DNA from: Solea solea
Lineage: Eukaryota; Chordata; Actinopteri; Pleuronectiformes; Soleidae
Direction: 5' to 3'
Length of the DNA: 64,000 nucleotides
Assembly: GCF_958295425.1 (NCBI RefSeq)
Contig: NC_081135.1
Span: 37,769,956 to 37,833,955 of the forward strand
A model generated the notes under the pieces. That model searched no databases, was not told where the DNA came from, and was given only the letters and a program-made list of their open reading frames with translations. Positions 1-42,900 of the stretch are shown piece by piece (the stretch's first letter is position 1; each line of letters opens with the position of its first letter). Made by a program: the position numbers and the translations under genes.

Positions 1-30250
<30,250 letters not shown>

Positions 30251-31219
30251 TTTGAGACGGCGTTAGAGGCTCTATGGGGAAAAAACAGCAAAGTAAATTA
30301 TTCTTAAATCTGCACAAACAAAGGTTCGACAATAAAATACAAGGGAAAGTGACTGAAATGTTGAACCACTGGTGCCAGAGAGTGATTTAAAAGACAAATA
30401 CACAGACAGGCAGTTTACGATGAGGGTTTTCCAACAATTTTTGGACTAATATACGAGTCGTACCAGCAAAAGTTTCCTGCTGTATTTGCCTGCCTTGCCA
30501 TCCACTAGGGCTCCCACACTTATAGTCCCACAGATCCTGAACAAAGTAATAAATACAAACACCTTCAAAATGAATGAATAATCAGACAGTGAGGCCTCCC
30601 TCAGCCTTTTTGAATGTGCACCTCCTCCCTTCACCGGCCACAACACAGGTCAGAGAAGAGTGTGACGGCTGGCGACAGCTGCCCAAACAGCGCTCCAGCT
30701 ATTTGACATGTAAGCTAATGCCACGCATCCTCATTGGTGGACTGCGTTTAGCAAATGGAGATGCAATGCCTTCTGAGGCTGCAGGTTAAATATAGGATGG
30801 CATACGAACACCCACCAATCCCCCCCCTCCCCTTTTTTTAGCACTTGATTAACCTCATCTTTGAATGAAAATCTGTTAAACAAATAAACGCGAGATATGA
30901 GTGGATTAGTTGAGACAGAAATGAGCAGGAAGGTGAAAAGGAATCAGAACGGCCCGGCTGCTACGTCTGCAGCTCCAGATAAATCCAAAAGGTTTGAAGA
31001 CCCCATGAGATCTTGCTTGAATGGTTTGGTTACTCCATCACTGTGCAGCAGAGTCTTCAAAGTCTTTATGTCCTCTGTCCGCTAAGCTCCAGGATCCAGA
31101 TGGCGGCAGAGGATGGAGGTCATGGACGTCCAAGAAGATGCAGGGTGTAGAAAATGTAGATATGTGTACGCTTGTTGTTGTTGTTTTTTTAACCCCAGTG
31201 TTTCCTTTTCTTTGCTTAC

Positions 31220-31262
31220 CAGTTATCTTTAAAGTTTAATGGTCTCCCAAGCCGCTATAGCC
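31220..31262 (-). other. neb: candidate neb non-coding first exon (5'UTR)
   Basis: The start-codon exon begins with an acceptor at 30272-30273, so an upstream untranslated exon must exist. The best donor I see upstream is a consensus CTG|GTAAGC whose exon ends at 31220. A CTATAG element lies about 35-40 bases upstream on the minus strand. The 5' end of the exon cannot be fixed from sequence, and the given right edge is only the TATA-like element. This is inference. Confidence 0.3.
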
Positions 31263-31289
31263 TCCCCAGCTTCCCTCCAGAGAAACGCT

Positions 31290-31392
31290 GGGCGACAGCA
31301 CACAGCTGAGGTTTGTACCCAGGTTATCATGTGGCCCCGACAGCCAATCACAGGCCGGCGCTCTCAGGTTTCAACGTCTAAATATACCTAAG
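31290..31392 (-). promoter_or_regulatory. candidate neb muscle promoter cluster
   Basis: Read on the minus strand, this stretch holds a MEF2-like GTATATTTAG near 31377-31386, an inverted CCAAT box (ATTGG; CCAAT on plus near 31344-31348) and an E-box CAGCTG near 31302-31307. They lie just upstream of the candidate first exon. MEF2 plus E-box pairing is typical of skeletal-muscle genes. A second MEF2-type CTATATTTAA lies near 30787-30796, with an E-box CAGCTG near 30677. Assignment to neb is inferred from position only. Confidence 0.3.
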
Positions 31393-32323
31393 TGATCCTT
31401 ACAGAAAGGAGCACCTGTTGGGGCAAATGCATCAGCGGTACAGTTTTGAGGGAGGAAGGCTTTAAGGCACGCGTGGTGGTGAGGAGGAGAAAACAACAGT
31501 CCCACCCTGAGTCAGTGCGTATCTCCTGGATGAGATGTTGACAAATATGCTGCCTCTGGTTTGGAAGTGGATCTGAGACCATGAGTAAGAATCAAAGCCT
31601 GTGAGGAGAAGGTTAGCTGAAGGCCTATACGGGCGGCGAGTGCCAGAGCAGTTGAGGTCATTTGTTAAAGTGAACCCCATCCCCAACCCCACCCCACCCC
31701 CTCCGGAGCTGCACGGATCCTGTCAAGAACCAGGTCAACTTCAAACCTGAGAGACCTGTGAGACAGAAGACAACAAGGAACATAGATTCATGTGACAATA
31801 AATGAAGCATGGAAATTAGTCTGAGTCACAAACAGAAGAAGAAATGCCCTTTAGATCAATGATAACACCACCAAATATGACAGAAATCACATGTAAATGA
31901 TGTTTTTGAGGTACAGTGAGCAAAATTTAATGTTGATGCTAAATATCCTTCATCTCACTCTTCCCATTCAAGTGTATTGAAGAGCCTATGTAGCTTCTAG
32001 TTAGCGTCAAAGCTCAGAAGATGTTTGGTTTTCCATTGCAGGCTACTGTAAAAACCTCGGCTCATTATAAAAAAACAATTCATACGATCACTTATGAAAG
32101 CATAAGCATCATAATTTAATCTAAAAATTATTTCAACCAAATGTCACGCACTGCACCTTTAAACCAACATGCATTGTATATTGTTCCAAATATTACCATA
32201 AAATAAAACACACGAAAATAATGTGTGAATTCAGGTTTTATCATAATTAAATCACATTATATGGAACCATTTAATGCCTTGTCTATTCAAATCTGAGAAA
32301 TTGAAATTTCATGATTTAATTTA

Positions 32324-32530
32324 TGGCTGAAACTAACAACTATTGTCATAATCGATTAATCTTTCAGTTACTATTTGTGTCCTCTGTCAGGTCTGAATAA
32401 TTTAGTCCATAAAATGTAAAAGAAACTGCTTTTCCTGCTAGAATGTGGCACAAAATGGCCGCTGAGCAAAGGAGACATTTTAAAAGTGCAATTTCACAGA
32501 AACGACTGATAAATGAATGAAACTCAGCTC
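32324..32530. mobile_element. non-autonomous hAT-like repeat fragment
   Basis: Starts 'ggctgaaactaacaactatt' followed by 'cataatcgattaatc' and 'tttagtccataaaatgt'. Same family as 19190-19371. Confidence 0.55.
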
Positions 32531-33924
32531 TACAACAGTGCATATACTGCACATACAGACTTATTTTATTATATTTAAGTTTGAATTACATATTATCTTT
32601 GCTCATTCTTGTACACTAACTGCATTTTGTGCATAGGAAATATGGACCGATCTCATGTTCCTGTGATGGAGTTGTGATTTGAAGTTTTTCTTACATTAAT
32701 CCATGTTCTCTATGTTTTTTAACCTTTTATTTCCCTGTTACTGTGTTTGTTTTGCATAAAAGTGAATTCCTTGTATATTTGTGCCACCATCATAGCCATA
32801 AAACATATTTTATTTACATAAACTCTTGCCTGTTATACACCAACTTATTAAAGGACCTGTGTGTAAAATTTAGTGTGAAATGGACAAATTAAACATCTTT
32901 TGAGTTTCAATGCAAACTGAAGGCTACGAAGGTTTGCATCGTTCAACAAACTTAAATGGGAAGCATGAGATTAGAGATTTGCAGCTTCACCAGTAAACAT
33001 TGATGACTTTTACACTCTGTTCCTTAAAACTGTGGAAATCTAACGGCAGGTTTTTAAGTTAAAATCAGGATGTAAACGTAAACCCAGTCAATTTTTACCA
33101 ACAAAAAGAAAAAAGGTTTTAATCCTTTATTCTTTGTACAATTTTGGAGTTCCTTACTTTTTATCTATATTTTATCTTTATTTCATTCTTGTATACACTT
33201 CCTGTGAATTTCATGTTTTATATTTCATATTTTACAGCCTCCTGATGCTGCAACACAAGAACTCCCCAGTTATGGGTTCAATAAAGTACATGATTCTATT
33301 CCTCTGTAAGAATGTAAGATCCTGTACCTCTGTGGTGAGTTGTGTCTTTACCGAGACGGACGGCAGCAGCTGAGTGTCTCCCTCTCCCTCTCACTCTCTG
33401 GAAAACGCTCACCGCCGTCCAACTGTGTGACGTAGTCTCCAGGACGACAGTAGCCCCGGTCGTCATTGGCAACATCACTGTTGAAACTGAAACTTTAACA
33501 GGCGTCATAAACATATTTACTACATGTTAGACTTTTAATGGCCGACATTAATGTTTAACTTCCTGTCACTTACATTTTGTTAAGAATCTACAAAAAATGA
33601 TCTATTACAACGGGCAAAACTGTAGAACATCACATCACTGTCAAAACTTGGAACATCGGAATTGAACGAAATTTGGTACGTGTATGCAGGATCAGACTCT
33701 CTACCATTAGACTGAGTTTCATCCAGATCAGATCCAGATTACTGATTTGGCATCAGTTTAAATGAAATATGGTTCAGTCCCATTGTTAATAAGCAGGTGA
33801 AATTCTGTACAGATCCAGGAAGTTCTTCTGGATACAGTGGAGCAGGTTTGGTTTTAATTTGTGGACTGATCTGTTTCTCCTGTAGAGCAACTAATCTTTT
33901 TCTTTCCTTCGGGATTAATACAGT

Positions 33925-34370
33925 TCTATCTTATCTTTCGGCTTCTCCCTTTAGGGGTGACCACAGGGGATCATCTGCCTCTTCTGTTGCACCAACTGTC
34001 CTCATGTCCGCCTTCAGAACATCCATGAACCTTCTCTGGGGTCTTCCTCTTTGCTGCCTCCTCCTGCCCAGCAGCTCCATCTTCAAACATCCTATAATCC
34101 AAACCATCTCAACCACAACTCCTCCTACTTTATTTTCCATAAACCGTTCCAAACTCTGAGCGAATCCTCGAAGATGCTCATCTCTAATGTCCATGTCCAT
34201 CCTGGTCACTGTAGGAACATCAGAAAACAAAACTCTGGAATGAATGTAGCACTGAAACCTCTTCATCCGATTCTTCTGCACGATTTTATCTTCCAAAATG
34301 CTTTGACTCAGTCTTTTATAGAAAGAACGAAGCTCCTGGAGAAGCTGCTTCTCCTGTGACAACTAAAAAT
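33925..34370 (-). mobile_element. degenerate LINE (RTE-like) C-terminal fragment
   Basis: The minus-strand translation contains 'MVWIIGCLKMELLGRRRQQ' followed by 'RGRPQRRFMDVLKADMRTVG', a basic tail found at the C-terminus of reverse-transcriptase polyproteins of RTE-type fish LINEs. There is no catalytic reverse-transcriptase motif, so this is a 5'-truncated dead copy. The open frame of 143 codons is not a host gene. Confidence 0.6.
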
Positions 34371-35812
34371 GCGTTTAAAATAAGTATCTGTAACTCCATA
34401 AAGTGACAAGTGAGGTTTTTAATCCACAACTGCACTAAAAGAGACGTTTTTAAATCTAATTTAATCCCATTTGTGTCAATTTTCCTGGTTTTACAATTTT
34501 CTCATTTCCATCTCATTTTTCATTATACAGTTGTTTTTGTGAGCGTGTTACTTTTTATAACTTTATGTTGACGAGACGAAGACACATTTCCACCTGAGCG
34601 AGCAGTTAAGTGAGATGCTTTCCCAGCTCCGATGTTTCTGCTGTGAAAATGTCAAATTTAAACAAGATAAAGATGAAAATCAAGATAAGAAACAACACTT
34701 AACAAACCTGTACTTTCTACTGTAATTTTGGACTTTCGTACAATTTTACAGAGCAAAGTCACATTTCTATTAAATAAATAGGTCATTATTACTTTTCAGC
34801 TCATGTTATGACATTTGTTCATGCTTGCACAGACTGTAATGATATAAAGAGTGAAAATAAAGCCGTGGCTACAGACTGCGTGATGCTTAGTCACTGGAAA
34901 AAATGAGCCATGACCAAAACACAACACAACAGCTGCTGGAAACACAAACCACAACAACAACAAAGATGCCAACTGTCAGTCAATAAAGCCACACGTTCCG
35001 ATAATGAGGTAACGAAGCTAAAAGGAAACGGATGAAACAGATACACAATGACTTTTCAAGAACATACTGTAACGACTGTGGAGTTACAGGACAAGATGAC
35101 AGGATTTGGTTGAATATCGGTTTGTTTTAACATAAATTAAGACCAGAGGGTTAAAAAAATCATTAGATTTTTGTTCATTAGCGTTTGTTTAACTACTGAA
35201 AAACAGCCATGCGCATCATTAACATACATCATTTAAACTGGGCATCACAAAAATGGAATAAACACAAAAAAAAACCACTTACTTGAGATTTCCAGGAGTT
35301 TTCCTGACACTCATTCCATCACAAGCAGATAAAGACTGGCTTCCATCTTCACTTCTATCCATCTTTTTTTGTGTAAATTACACATCTTAAATCATCGGAT
35401 TTCAACAAAACAAGCTGTAACCGGCAACTTCGAACAAGAGAATCATGAATCAATGAAATCTGTGAGAAAGTGGAGGTGGCAACGAATGGAAAACTCCTTT
35501 CCTTTAGATTTACTTTGTGTTGTTTTCCAAATTTATTTGCACCTGCAACTGAAACATTAAAGTCATTAAATGTAGAAGGTGATACACTGACTTCTTGGAT
35601 TTTAACTATCAGCAAATAAAATTGCCCTTTTACACTAACATCTCAAAGAGAGACGGAGCCTTTAACCGTTACAGCCTCGACATCATGCTTCAACATAGTC
35701 ATTCCAAAAGTGTGATTCTGTGAAGCGGTGAAAAAGTGTAAGATTTCGGTTGTTTTAACCTAAAAAAAAATTCATGTTAATATCAACTATCAGCCAAACT
35801 AATATTTTTAGT

Positions 35813-36052
35813 GGGCTGCAACTAACAATTATTTCCATAATGTATTAATAATTAGTTGGTTAGACCATAAATTATCACAAAGTGTTAAACAGTGTTTCCA
35901 AAACTTCAGTGATGATGCTTTCAAATGTCTTGTTTGCCTATAAATCAAAAAACACTTTTAATTTCTTTCTTCCACAGAGCAAAGAAACTGTAGAAAATTC
36001 ACATTTCAGAAGCTGAAATCAGAGAAAACTTGTCAATAATCGATAAATTGCG
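35813..36052. mobile_element. non-autonomous hAT-like repeat copy
   Basis: Starts 'gggctgcaactaacaattat', has 'caaatgtcttgtttgcc', 'gagcaaagaaactgtagaaa', 'cacatttcagaagctg', and ends 'caataatcgataaattg'. One of the better copies. Confidence 0.65.
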
Positions 36053-36303
36053 TCGTCTTCTGCTTCATTCTGTACCTGCTCTTCTTCTCCTTGAATCTCT
36101 GCTGACTCTCTCTCTCCTTCTTTTACTCCTGCAGCAGCTCCTCACTCTGCCTGTCCTGCAAAGTTCACGTGACAAATTCTGCCCCCTACAGGTCTAAGAG
36201 GGAAAGAACAACTCAGGTCACAAAACATGACCCAGGACAAACTTTAAAGTTAAGTGAAAGAACAAAAAACTCAAAGCAAATCCCCTCAAACAGATAAAAA
36301 CAC

Positions 36304-36944
36304 TTTATTTCACCAATTATTTCACAGAGACTGAACGACACAAGGCGGAGTTTGTGATTTCCCCCTCTCTTCTGTGTCTTCTCAGTCACCATCAACCGTC
36401 ATCTTCATCATCTTCATCATTCTGCTGCAGGCACCACATTAAAAGAGAATACTGGACTGTACACAGCGGGAGAGAGGAGGGCGATGAAAATCGCCACAGT
36501 CAGTCCGGCAAATACTGAAAGGCCACGCTGGGCTGAAGGAGCGAGCGTCGGCGCGCTGTAAGTTCCACAGCAGACGCGCGCTGACCTCTTGTGTTTTGTC
36601 TTTTTCTGAAAAGAAAAAATAATAATAAACCGTGCAGAAGTTTTCAATTTTAAATAATTCTGAGTCTCTGTTTCTTGTCCGTCCGTCGTTCCTTCAGAAG
36701 AAGGGCGTGTTGTTTTTGTAAAATAAATTATCACAGGAGAACGGAAAGCGTCCCGGTTTGGCCCGCTGGACCCCCCGCGTGTCCACTTCACAGGAAAAGA
36801 AGCAGAGGGGACATCCGTCCGTCCACTGACCTCACCCCCTCCTCCTCCTCCCCGCCATCCTCAATTCAAGCTCACGATTGGAGGCAAAGAGAGCGAGAGA
36901 CGGAGAGAGTGAAGGGGCGCGCTCCTGACAGAGGTCAAAGGTCA
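36304..36944 (-). other. arl5a: probable arl5a 3'UTR with poly(A) signal
   Basis: Downstream of the stop codon, the first AATAAA I see on the minus strand is at 36304-36309 (TTTATT on plus), giving a UTR of about 640 nt. Other AATAAA sites lie further on (near 35529), so a longer UTR is possible. The stretch is GC-rich around 36530-36850 and has no other recognisable feature. Confidence 0.4.
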
Positions 36945-36993
36945 TCATCTCACGCGCAGCCGTGACATCATCCACTCCAGACCCTGGCACAAC
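36945..36993 (-). CDS. arl5a: arl5a last coding exon and stop
   Basis: Codes [15 protein letters not shown], then TGA at 36945-36947. The first base completes the Gly codon of the previous exon. Acceptor AG at 36994-36995. Confidence 0.92.
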
Positions 36994-39900
36994 CTGGACG
37001 TAAAAACAAGACGGCAGGAGTGTCGTGGGGGGGGAGAGAGAGACAGGAATTAAGACCATCATAATTAAGATCATAATAATATATAAAAAGATCTTTGAAT
37101 GTTACATTCAAAGATGATTAAAGTCTCGTTTGGTCCACCAGCCAAATGTTTACCGTTTTAATGATTTCTTTGTTGTATGGAGCAAAGAAACTATTCACAT
37201 TTAAAAAAAAATCATAGAAACTTGATTTAAACATTAGAAAAAACACAGAAACTGACAAATCGATCGATCAAAACAGTTGATGATTACTGGAGTAATCGAT
37301 AAATAATCAATTCATTATTGCAGTCCTGTTACAAGAGTTCTTTTTCAGCTTCATTAAATTGTTATGCGAGTCCAAACTTGATGCTTAATCTGCATTTTAA
37401 GGTCTTTGCTGCAACTATTTACGATTACTAAATGAATTTATTAATTTAATTTAAAATCAATTAATTGTTTTTTTGAAATTTGTAGCATATTTTAACAATT
37501 AAATCAAGTTTCTCTGATTTTTCAGCTTCTTAAAATGTGAATATTTTCCCAGTTACTTTGCTCCGTATAACAAAGAAACCATTAAAGCGGATTCATTTGG
37601 GTTTGTGGGCAAACCAAAAAATCAATTAACCATGAAAATAATCAATCAAGTGTGTCAAACTGGGCTAAAGTAAACGTGAGATGCAACTCAAATGTCGTTT
37701 TATTCGTTTCATAAAAAGGGAAAAACAAAAAAAATGTTCTTTTGTTCTTTAAACAAAGAATCACATCACATTTAATCGTTCTATAACAAAAACTATCCTC
37801 CCTGAATGGCCTCAAAGCTTATGAATGCAGGTGAAGTTGAACTGTAGGTGGAGAGTGTGTGTGTGTGTGTGTGTGTGTATAGAGTGTAGGGTGCAGTACT
37901 CACCCCTCCCCTGTGAGGGCACAGCAGGCCTGGATGTGCCACTGATGGTCTTTGATGGACGTGAGCTGCAGGCTCTGTGAAATCTCAGCCACAGACATGC
38001 AGCCTTTCACATCCTGCTTGTTGGCAAAGATCAACAGTCCCGCCTTCTTTAAATCCTGGAGGGCAGATTAAAAAAAGAAAGAAAGAAAAACACATCACAT
38101 ATTCAGAAAAATCTAACGACTCAGCACTTTTCAACTGTCTGAGGCCTCACCCACACAGAAACAGAACTTTTAAAGTCTTTAAATGTTCTCTGTAAACATG
38201 TAAACAAGTCTTTAAATACTGTAGTACCCGTGTCAGGCCTGTAGGTGGCTCTTTCAAACGTCATACTAAAGTTTACTTGTCATTTTCAAACCTAAACACG
38301 GCGGCAGCTCCACAGATAAATAACATCTTGATGCAGATTCTTATTTCCAGTCAATATAAAACTAGGGCGGGATAATACATCAAGATTATTATTATATCAA
38401 GATTATATCCATATATCATGACATGAAACAGGATCTGGTCTTAGATTTAGGATATCGTCATATCCGTGATGACATTTCCACGTTTTAAAGGTTGTTGCAC
38501 TGGAATTTATTGAATAAATCTGTGAAAAACACTTAATATTACATATATGTATGGATTAAAAATACATGGAATTGACATTATTTGTGTTCAAGCTGAATTT
38601 GACCACATTTATAGTCAACGCTGTTGTTTCCGACACTTTAAAGAAATTACAAGTGTATATTTTAAGATCATGTCACACGGAGTGTATTTATACCCTCAAA
38701 CCTTTCATGAGTCCAGAGAAACGACCTGTGTGCAGGACATAGACTACAAATATACATTTATATTTATAAGACATTATCACCCAGCCTTAAACAAATACTG
38801 ATATGATTTATTATTAGTTATTAAGATTTTCACCCATATCGCCCAGCTTTACATCTGATTTTACCAACTTTACTCAATATTTAAGCATAGGTAAGGAGGA
38901 CTTTAACGCTGACTTAATATCATTTCCATGTCCTCACCAGGTTACACCTCACTGACCACACCTGTTGTGATGAGTTTACTCAGTGTAAACATTGTGATCC
39001 TGTTAGTTTTGTTTTCACAGAGCAATTTAAGGAGCTGGGAAACAAAAAAAACTGTGAGTGACAGTCATTTTCCCATGCTGACAGCAGCATAACTGCTTCT
39101 CCCTCTGGTTTGTAAAAATTAGGGTGGTGTATAATCATACTAATAATGGAATCTCATGTCAACAACAGAGAGTGTCCACAACAAAGCTAGTAATTATGTC
39201 TCCACGTTTGTCCTGCGTAGGCTGAGTCTACGTACATCAAGCGACGCAGGGCATTGAACAGTAGGTGGCGTCGTAACAAACGAGGGAGACATTTACCCAA
39301 ATATCAACTTCACAGGTTTTTTATGCAAAATTCAAGCACTTTCAATGACCCATGTCTATTTGGGGCCATTTTCAAACAAATTCACAAGGATTTCAAGGAC
39401 CCTTGGGGAGCTACTTTTAAGGGCTTGCGCATTTTTGTTTTTCAAATTTACAAACGTTTAAGCATGTCCTTGAAAGTTTGGGAATTTTAAAAAAAAAAAA
39501 AAAATGTGTGCATGAGCTCCGGAGCCAAAGGCCTATTTTTGCCTCTTATACATGATCCATAAAAACCTTTATTCAAGAAAATTCTGTTATATTTAGAGCT
39601 GGTGACTAAATGTCGATTAATTAAGTCTCAAAAATGTGATTGTTTGGATTGAATTGTTGTACTTGTGATGAAATAGTCATTCACAGATATATGTATAAAT
39701 ACTTGTTTTGAGGTGGTACTCACTTCGTGCGCTAACATTCTGTAGAGTTCTTCTTTGGTCACAGAGATCCTTTCTCTGTCTGTGCTGTCGACCACCACGA
39801 TGACAAACTGACAGGAAAAGAAGAAAAGAAAAGTTAACCATTTAAAAAAAAAACGACCATTTTCAACACAGCACAAGTATTTGGTGTTCAAATCCAACTG

Positions 39901-42900
39901 TCGTTATTACCTCTGTATTTGTGTAGTACGTATTCCACGAAGACCTAAGAGACTCCTGTCCCCCGATGTCCCACATGAGGAAATGAGTGTTGTTGACGAC
40001 AATCTCCTCCACGTTGCTTCCAATGGTTGGAGACGTATGAACCACCTCGTTCATAGAACTAGAACAAAAGAAACCAAAAGTAAAAGGTTAGAGAACACAA
40101 AGAGGACAGAGTATGAGGACAACACTGAAGACAACGAGGAGAAAAATAAGCTTTCAAGAATAAAGACGTAAAATTACAAGAAGAAAGTCTTAATTTTATG
40201 AGAATAAAGTTGAAATATTACGGCATTATTTGTGGTGTATGCCTCCATCCACATGATGATGAATTCTGACAGTACTGCAATCAATTGCAATTAAGGCTGA
40301 AACAATTACTCGATTAATCAATTACTATATTGATTGTCAACTAGTTTGATTATCGATTAAAACCAAAAAAAAAAAAACATCATTAAATCTGAATCATTAG
40401 AGAATGTCATCATCTCGAGGTTTTAAAAACACTGACCAACGTTTTTCAACATTTTCTGGACCAAACATGGACTTGATAAACGGCAGATTAATCGATTATG
40501 AAAATAATCTTTATTTGCAGCCCTTTGCAGTTTCAATGCCGTACAGCGGAGGTTTATCATAAATGTAGTATATCGTGTTATATGTCAATATTGCATGACG
40601 TAAAAAAGTATATCATGGTTAGGGCTGAGCGATTTTGAATAAATCTCTTGAAAATATTACCACTTCATTCCTGTGATATTACAACTTAGTTCTCAAATGA
40701 AGTGGTACTTTTTTCCCTTCAGTATGAGCCGAACACTCCATTGTACAAAAACTGCATAGACAAAAGTTGTGAGAGGACGTTTATTTACTTACAACTGGTA
40801 AAGTATTGTGGTCTTGCCGGCGTTGTCCAGGCCCACAACAATAACTTTGTGCTCTGAAAGACAAAAACAGACAAAAAAAGAATTTGGTACACTATGTGGT
40901 GTCTGACTTTATTTTATGTTCTTAAATAAACTCGGGCCATGAAATGTGTTTAAAAGATTATCAAGGCCCAGTTTTAGTGTCAAAAGCCGTTCCAGTAAGA
41001 GTTTAAACACATGAGAACACTGTGGTTGTGTTGTATGAACACTTCTTTCACACATGAGTTACAGTGAGTGGGTGTGTTTTTTTTTTTATTTATACAGCAG
41101 CTGTTTCTCCCTCAAACACAGAGAGACTTCAGTTAAGACAAATAAGATTAATATTTTCCTTGATGCTTTATTGACAAGATAAAGCTGAGAAACCCTGGAG
41201 TCAGCACAAGGATAAGATAAAGTTACTGTTCCATAACGTTGCGCAGCATTCCTAAATTATAATCTTATAATAGTCATGAGTTATACGAGTGAGGGTGTGG
41301 TGGAATAAAAACCTGTGAGGGCTTAAATAAAAAACAGTATCATTCAGAAACGAAGGAACAGGTTTTCTATGATATTTCAAGTGTCTGCAACAACACAGGC
41401 TCTTTTTAAATCCATAAATAAGTCACATTGCACTGTAAAGAAAATAAATACCAATATTGGTTGATATCTATATTCATTATACTATTATTTTTGTTATAAT
41501 AAATAATAGGGTTAGACAGACAGAGAATCTATTTTGGAACACAGATCTGAGGAAAAACAAACATGATTAGGGTTACACAACATTAGAGATTGGCCCTAAA
41601 ATAAATTATCAGGAAGTTCTCCCGATATGACTAACGACTAAAACAGTTGGTAAATATTTTATATTTAATTTACAGAATGAATAAAATGTTCATCTGCATC
41701 TGTAAAATACATATGTAAAATATAATAATGTTAATTTCAATACAAAAGCATGGAAGCTGTGAGCGGCCACGGTTGCTACTACATTTTTTTCAGTCACGCT
41801 ATCTCTACATCGTGGAATAATGAATTTGTTACCACGAGATAGAGGTCAGTGTTCTCGCGATAACGAGATAAATTAATGTGTTATCTCACAACAATGAGGG
41901 TCGTTTTCTCGTGATAACAGTGCGCGGTTCAAGATGCATACAATAATTCCCGTAAATTTCACAACGCATAACCGACGTGTGGTAATTTAGGATTACCGCA
42001 GATTAAACGGTCATCGTAAAAACAAGAAAAGTCATCAATGCAACGGGTTTAATCATCTACACTCGAGCACTGATGAATAATAGCAGCGCTATTTCACTGG
42101 CACGGCAATCGCGACACTCGACAACGAAACCAAAACTGAAGTCACGTCTCACGGGTGAAAGAGGGTAGGATAGAAATGACACGACTGGACGCTAGTGTCA
42201 CAGACAAGGCGCACGGATTCATCATGTGGGTTAATAATACTCATATCATAATTTCATAATAATAACAACTTGTGGCTGTATGGGTCGACCATTCTCGTAA
42301 TAAATCTGGTGTGACCCACTCCGTGAGATTACTACGACAAGGAGCATGGTACATTGTATCGTGGACCATGCAGAGCATATCGTGAGGTTATCCTGTGATT
42401 CCCCACACCCCTACAGCACCACTCACAGGCCTGGCATGTACACTACAGCGTTTAGAGTCGTTTTTTGTAAATGAAGACATTTCCTGAAAGTGAAACAATG
42501 TCGTGTTCACTGGAAACTTTTTCAAAATGACAAGGAAATAGAATTGTTTCCTTGTGCAGTAGATGGGGCCTGAACCATGAGAACCTGAAAGAATCAAACT
42601 TCTGAGGAATATGAGAGTATGAGGAAGATCAAACCACATTCCATTTTTATCAGAATAACCATCATGTTTGGTCTTCCGGATGCTGAAAAAATCAGCATCC
42701 GGAAACAAAAAAGGCCCAACGCCTTTTACACAGACTAATGTTAAAATGAAATACTGGAGTAGTTCTTCCAGTTTGAGCATGAAGTTCTCTTAAATATTCA
42801 AATGCAACAAAGGAGCATTTGTTTTCAACGCCATTGTAGCTGCAGGATTACGAGTAGAATTTCACTGAGCCCACACACACACACACACACAGTCTAAAAA

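Larger units (their letters stand above)
31393..36303. other. neb-arl5a intergenic region
   Basis: No gene recognised on either strand. It includes transposon fragments at 32324-32530, 33925-34370 and 35813-36050, each listed separately, plus AT-rich DNA. Confidence 0.5.

Noticed and set aside
33931..34362. Minus-strand open frame of 143 codons as a host gene
   Set aside because: Its C-terminal half matches the basic tail of fish LINE polyproteins and no exon structure or start context supports a gene.
36417..36965. Open frames on both strands in GC-rich DNA left of the arl5a stop
   Set aside because: No known domain, no splice logic; best explained as arl5a 3'UTR and flank.
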